This document shows positions 59,182-64,000 of a stretch of 64,000 nucleotides of DNA, in pieces. This DNA is from Chrysoperla carnea (taxonomy: Eukaryota; Arthropoda; Insecta; Neuroptera; Chrysopidae), in the NCBI RefSeq assembly GCF_905475395.1, contig NC_058342.1, forward strand, positions 21,982,640 to 22,046,639, given 5' to 3'. Made by a program: the position numbers and the translations under genes. The notes under the pieces are model-generated. The model was given only the letters and a program-made list of their open reading frames with translations, ran no database searches and had not been told where the DNA came from. Numbering within the stretch: the stretch's first letter is position 1; each line of letters opens with the position of its first letter.

Positions 59182-59925
59182 AGTGGAACCTGGTTTAGTG
59201 AGACATCAAGAGACATGCAAATTTGTCTCACTTGTAGAGATATTACACTTACCTAATGTCTCAGATATACAGATATAAATAAATATCTGTCTCATTTACA
59301 GAGGTTTCCATTAATAAGAGAAAAAATTCAGACTATTTCAGTTATAGAAGTGCGATTATTAAATAAAATAATGTATTATCAAAATCATTGCTGCTATAAA
59401 AATTATGAATACCGAGCCTTCGCGCGAAATCTTGTGCCTTTTCTTCAATCATCGATCCACTTACCGGAAAGTTTTTGTTAAGAAGTTGCTCGACTCATGT
59501 TAGCAAACATTGTTCAAGTTCAGGATATTCTGATAAACATACACGTTTTAGTTTTTATTGTCCTTTAGGAAATTGTGATTGAATTTGATCTTTATTCTGA
59601 ATTATTCTACAAAGAGTAGATTTTGGCCCAATTAAATTCAACACAGACTTCATCGCGTGCCTTCCCACTTTCATAAACGGATATTTACTTCAGTTTTGCA
59701 CGTACTGATAGAGATTTGAGTCATCGTTTCGTCACTTTTCTTGAAACTTTTGTAAAAACTAAAATTAAAGGTTATTGATGCTCAAAATTAGTTAAGTGTG
59801 GAATTTGCGGATAGAATAAGAATAAGTAAATATTATCCCAGTTCTCTGTTACAGAGGTTAATGCATATAAAATTAAATCGCTGTCTCAGTTATAGAGGTA
59901 ACTATGACGATAATACTACCCGAGG
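59182..59925 (-). mobile_element. pogo/Tigger-like element, inverted copy
   Basis: CAGTGGAACCTGGTTTAGTG at 59182 is its right TIR; inside, the minus strand repeats the transposase N-terminal relic of 55287-55560 (for example the complement of TTGGCCCAATTAAATTC). Its left TIR is lost at about 59925. Confidence 0.7.
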
Positions 59926-59934
59926 TAATTTCAG

Positions 59935-60070
59935 CTTGATAATTTTTTTCGTTTTTGAGTAATCGTGTTGACAGACAGACAGACAGACAACCGAAAATGG
60001 ACTAACTAGGTGATTTATGAACACCTATTGTTACTAAAATTAGTATACTTTGATACATTTCATATATGGT
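59935..60070 (+). repeat. repeat X fragment
   Basis: (GACA)n at 59980 and ACCGAAAATGGACTAACTAG. Confidence 0.7.
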
Positions 60071-60197
60071 TAGGTCAGGTTAGGTTATTTATTAATTTAA
60101 TTTTTGTTGTGACGGCGAGAATCGAGCCCGCTACCTTATGCATACCGCGGACGGAATTGGTTACGCTTTTACCAACTGAGCTACTAGGGTTGACAAA
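60064..60197 (-). repeat. short SINE copy, same family as 58359
   Basis: B-box and A-box regions match 58565-58645 (GTTGTGACGGCGAGAATCGA); the LINE-derived part is missing but the TTAGG-like tail (GGTTAGGTCAGGTTAGGTT) is kept. Confidence 0.7.
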
Positions 60198-60750
60198 TGG
60201 TATGGTTATTTCAATGTCGTTTTTATAGGTTTTGACTGTATTTGTGTGGGCACACTATGTTTGTATGTATAAATGTGGATTGATGATATCGTGACACCAT
60301 GAAGTTATATTGAAATTATTACAGCTCCACCTTAAAGTGACCTGATAATATTTACACATACAACAAATAATATTCTTTTTATTATTCAAGAAGATATCAA
60401 ACAATTTTCATTTAGTTCGTCATTGTTATTACTTTATTTTTAATACATTGTATGAGGTAATAATGATCATAATACGCGGCTCCTAAAATTAGAAGATAAC
60501 AATAAGCGGGATCCTAAAATTATAAGATCTATTCTAAACTTATAGGTCCTCTTTACCCTTTTTGAGAACATGTCGTCACCTGAAGACAGGTCTCGATCTA
60601 GCTATTTAGCCGCTCCAGCAAGAATAATATTTGCCGCCCTTTGCACTCATATACAGGAATGAAACTTAATTAAGTTGGAATGAAACGCATTCCAAAGTTT
60701 ATGCTCCGGTGTTACGAAAGTGTTCACTTCGAGATCTCTTTTAACGTTTT
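60198..60750. other. AT-rich DNA, nothing recognised
   Basis: No gene or clear repeat seen. Confidence 0.4.
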
Positions 60751-61055
60751 ACTTCGTTAACGTTAACGTTTTTAAATTCATTAGGCTAGGTTTCATGAAC
60801 CATTTGGAGCTGTTTAAGAACAGCAGAACTTTCACGTCGGCGGACTTTAGGCCGGAGTAAGTCCATCTCCTCATGGCAAGAGCTGGGCAGTGACAAATAA
60901 GATGAGACATAGTCTCCTGCTCCTCGCCACTGTGACAGCTCCTGCAGTAGTCGTGATACACTGCCAGGCCCAGGCGTTCAGCATGCCTGCCGCCCAGCCA
61001 GTGTCCTGTAATAGGCGCAACAACTTTGCCAACAGAGGCCCTTGGAAAAGATCTT
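60749..61055 (-). pseudogene. non-LTR retrotransposon C-terminus
   Basis: Minus strand: PITGHWLGGRHAERLGLAVY, then DYCRSCHSGEEQETMSHLIC and HCPALAMRRW. This is the end of the RNase H/C-terminal zinc-knuckle region (C-x2-C...H-x3-C) of a Jockey/I-like LINE. Open to 60749. The reverse transcriptase is not present. The same end is at 40600-40690. Confidence 0.7.
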
Positions 61056-61477
61056 CAGAACGCCTACGATTGTACTCAGACTTACTTTTATTAAAGAGTG
61101 TGATATTTGATGCTTATGGATCTCAGCATGAGGATAAAGGATTACTTAAACCAAAGAAACACCGAAAAAGGGACCTTTTTCTCTCTTTGTCTCGCAGCTT
61201 GACAAAGCGCGAATATTAATATTTTGAATTATTGTATAAACAAGTGCATGTCGTTATACGCGTCCTTTTTTAGGTCTCTCTCTATAAAGAGCAACTGTTT
61301 GGATGGCCACATTACGGTTCCATGTTATTACTTCTATGACTTAGACTGAATAAGAAAGCAGAAACGACGAGTCGCTGTTTTTAGTTCCTGTTGGCTGTTG
61401 TTTATATGGTAGATTGTAGGTAAGCATCGGAAAGGACTTTAATTACAGTCACCAAAAATTGAAAAATCTGTATTTTT

Positions 61478-62025
61478 ATACCATGTATGTATGAAATATA
61501 CATAGTATATTAAGTTTAGCCCCAAGTTTGTAATACTTAGAAAAATTGATTCTACGAAATAAATTTTGGTATAGGTGTTCAAAGAGTCATCTAATAAGTC
61601 CATTTTCAGTTGTCCGCCCGTCCGATTGTCAACACGATAACTCAAAAACAAAAAAAGATATCAAGCTGAAATTTTTACAGTGTACTCAGGACGTAAAAAG
61701 TGAAGTCGAGTTCGTAAATGAGCAACATGGGTCAATTAGGTCTTGGGTCCGTAGGAACCATCTTGTAAACCGTTAGAGATAGATTAAAAAAATTTTCTTA
61801 TAAAAAAATAAACAACTTTTGTATGAAACATTTTTTCATAAACATTACTGTTTACCCGTGAGGGTGCAAATTGTATAGTATGTATTATATGGGAATTTAA
61901 GTATGTTTGACATGTATAGGTAGATGTGTAATGTGTGACATGCATAGGTATATGAGTAATCAACACTGTCTAAACATGGTATTTCAACAATTAACTCAGT
62001 CAATTGTTTGTTTTCACTTGTTATT
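61478..62025 (-). mobile_element. repeat X copy
   Basis: Nearly full length, from TACCATGTATGTATGAAATA to GTTTGTTTTCACTTGTTATT. Confidence 0.8.
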
Positions 62026-62511
62026 TCGAATTGCTTTTTGAAAGTATTAAAATTCCTTTTTTCTAAGTATTAAAATTCTTGAAAATAATTAATATTAAAA
62101 CTAAATTTATATTTATGTTGTACGATTTTTAATTGTTAGAAAATGGTTATACCATTATCAAATGAAATTACTAAATATATTTGGTTTGATTATTTATCAT
62201 CAGAGGATAAAGGCTTTCGTATTGCTTATCTTGTTTGATGGTTATTTATTGAACGTATTTCGTTAAAAGATATACTTTTTTTTTGATATAGTAAAATAAA
62301 GACAAATGTTATTATGAAACAGTAAATGTGTTTTTTTAATTTGTAGCCCGCACGCTAATGGCAACAGTATCACTACGTATCTATAATTGGATTATTTGAC
62401 AAATATTCTTTTAATCTTTAGAAGTCTGTTTAAATTTTTTTATAGGTAGACTTTTATTCAAAGAATATGTGGTGAAAATTTAATCGTAGGTATCCATGCT
62501 AATTTTTAAGA

Positions 62512-62840
62512 AAACAAGTGAAAACAAACAATTGACTGAGTTAGTTGTTGAAATAACATGCATAGACAGTGTTGCTTACTCTATCACATTACACATACAT
62601 ACATGTCACACATATATAACTGATATTCCCATATATTTAATACTATAAAATTTACTCCTAATTTGCTCCCTCGCGCGTAAACAGTGATGTTTACGAAAAA
62701 AAAAGTTGTTCATCTGTTGATAAGGAACATTTTTTGTATTTAAACTTTTGTTCTATCTTTAGCGGTTTACAATATGGGTCCTACGGACCCAAGACCCAAT
62801 TGGCCTATGTTGCTCATTTACGAAGTCGACCTCACTTTGG
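62512..62840 (+). mobile_element. repeat X copy, cut by repeat R
   Basis: From AACAAGTGAAAACAAACAAT to CGACCTCACTTT, where repeat R begins. Confidence 0.75.
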
Positions 62841-63490
62841 GCAGACGATTTGTAGAGTAACTCTTCCGGGCAACGTAGCTACCGCAGAGAGATCGTTTTT
62901 TACATTTCACGGGTTAAAATCTTGGTTGCGTGCCTCAATGGGACAGGAAGGATTATTCGGACTTGCTCTCCTACACATCTGGAAATCGATGATATTATAA
63001 ACGCTTTCGCGAAAAAAAACGAAAGCTTGAATTTGTTATTTAAGTAAAGAACCTCAATAAAATGATTTAATGTAAAATGTATACTGTAGTTTAATTTAAT
63101 TTGAAGTTGTAAAAATTTCATCAAAATTGGTTCAGTAGTTTAGAGTCTAAATATGACACTGTGATATGTAAACAATCGTACATTTTTTTTAATAATTTTT
63201 GTAAACGAACTAACTAACATTTTACAGTTTTATTAATTTACAAATACACTGTACAAAATTTTGCTTAGGGCGTCATATATTTTGTAAACATCTCTTTTGT
63301 AGGAATGCACTAAATCGATCATGAGCGAGTTCATACTCTGATTCGTATTTGGACGATTTTCGGGTGCTGTGTCGTGCCCATAATCTTTTTTGAGGGCTGC
63401 ATCCACGCTTGGCTTTATCTCCGCGAAATCATCGATTTTGCAACCACAAAAGCTCATTTGAAAACTTGTACTTTCTAGTTTTGGAATCAC
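62838..63490 (-). mobile_element. repeat R, copy 4, reverse orientation
   Basis: On + the hAT C-terminus ([34 protein letters not shown]; 62840-63000), on - the unknown peptide ending [17 protein letters not shown] (63490-63233). Inserted into repeat X, so it is younger than that copy. Confidence 0.7.
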
Positions 63491-63604
63491 TCAAAAAATC
63501 CCTTGCCGCTTTGCAAGAAGGGTTGAAGGAATTATTTAATGTTATCATTAAATTTTGTATAAAGTTTAGAAGCGTACCAAAATTTATGATTATTTCTTAT
63601 AAGA

Positions 63605-63650
63605 AATAACACTCAAACTTTTGTTCTATCTCTAACGGTTTACAAGATGG
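63605..63650 (+). repeat. repeat X fragment
   Basis: ACTTTTGTTCTATCTCTAACGGTTTACAAGATGG. Confidence 0.6.
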
Positions 63651-64000
63651 GTCATTTTCATTTGATTGAATGAGCAAAAAAATTCCATTTTAAAATTGAA
63701 AGATCTCGGTCAGTTTTGAAACTAGAAAATCGAAAAAAAAAAACAAACAAAAATTTGCGCAATTAAATCAGCTAAATCTTTTATTTGAACTTGATTTTTA
63801 TTTGATACATAGTTCTTTTGTTACTTGTAAAAAAAAACTGATTAAGACCCCTCAACTACCTCCCAAATAGGTCTGAAGATATCCCCCTAAGAAGTCGACT
63901 TTTTGGTACGAGCAATCGAGAGGAATTACCGTTCTAATTATTTCATAAAAACAAAACTTATTTTGCAAATTTTAATTCACAGGGTACAAATTAATTTAAG
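63651..64000. other. AT-rich DNA at the window end
   Basis: Nothing recognised. Confidence 0.4.

Overview
The window looks like AT-rich nuclear DNA of an insect: spliceosomal GT-AG introns, polyadenylation signals, an insect-type errantivirus, Polinton/Maverick, hAT, piggyBac and pogo relics, and retroposon tails made of TTAGG-like repeats. I cannot name the species. Only three loci look like ordinary host genes: an unrecognised small gene (exons at 642-1125, +), a short TPPP/p25-alpha family gene (1841-2335, -) convergent with it, and a 12-exon SLC12A9 cation-chloride-cotransporter-family gene (33346-43262, +; 1,015 residues by my exon chain). Everything else is mobile-element sequence, mostly broken, or AT-rich DNA in which I see nothing.

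Layout. 0-2.4 kb: two host genes. 3.26-6.88 kb: a nearly intact DNA transposon with 30-bp terminal inverted repeats inside a TA array; its spliced transposase (YDLQ / YSDNC / GH...GD motifs) resembles Sola-type proteins, and a MITE is nested in its 5' part. 6.9-18.9 kb: three copies (6909, 9824, 18254) of a repeat carrying a promoter and a small four-exon gene of about 75 codons. Between them lie errantivirus integrase and env pieces, Polinton integrase C-terminal pieces, a minus-strand small Polinton-type protein, two hAT remnants and a piggyBac remnant. 18.9-28.3 kb: env C-terminus and 3' LTR of an errantivirus, several partial LTRs of a second family, a second piggyBac remnant, and a field of short repeats apparently derived from C2H2 zinc-finger coding DNA. 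28.3-33.3 kb: MITEs, an internally deleted hAT and an inverted pair of a dispersed element (repeat X). 33.3-43.3 kb: SLC12A9, with repeat X copies, a SINE-like unit, a LINE 3' fragment and a hAT-derived repeat (repeat R) in its introns. 43.3-64 kb: no host gene seen; MITEs, hAT, pogo, SINEs, a LINE C-terminus and more copies of repeats X and R.

The most interesting signal is the small spliced gene family. Between copies 1 and 2 the 60-nt first intron differs by one substitution and a 2-nt insertion, while the 99-nt second exon matches at only 47 of 99 positions (counted by hand). Copies 1 and 3 share an identical intron 1 although their exons differ. Introns and promoter more conserved than exons is the pattern known for fast-diversifying secreted or effector families (for example ichnovirus cys-motif genes and venom genes). 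Two copies run tail-to-tail into the 3' end of a Polinton-type minus-strand gene, so the family may be cargo of a Polinton-related element. I do not recognise the protein.
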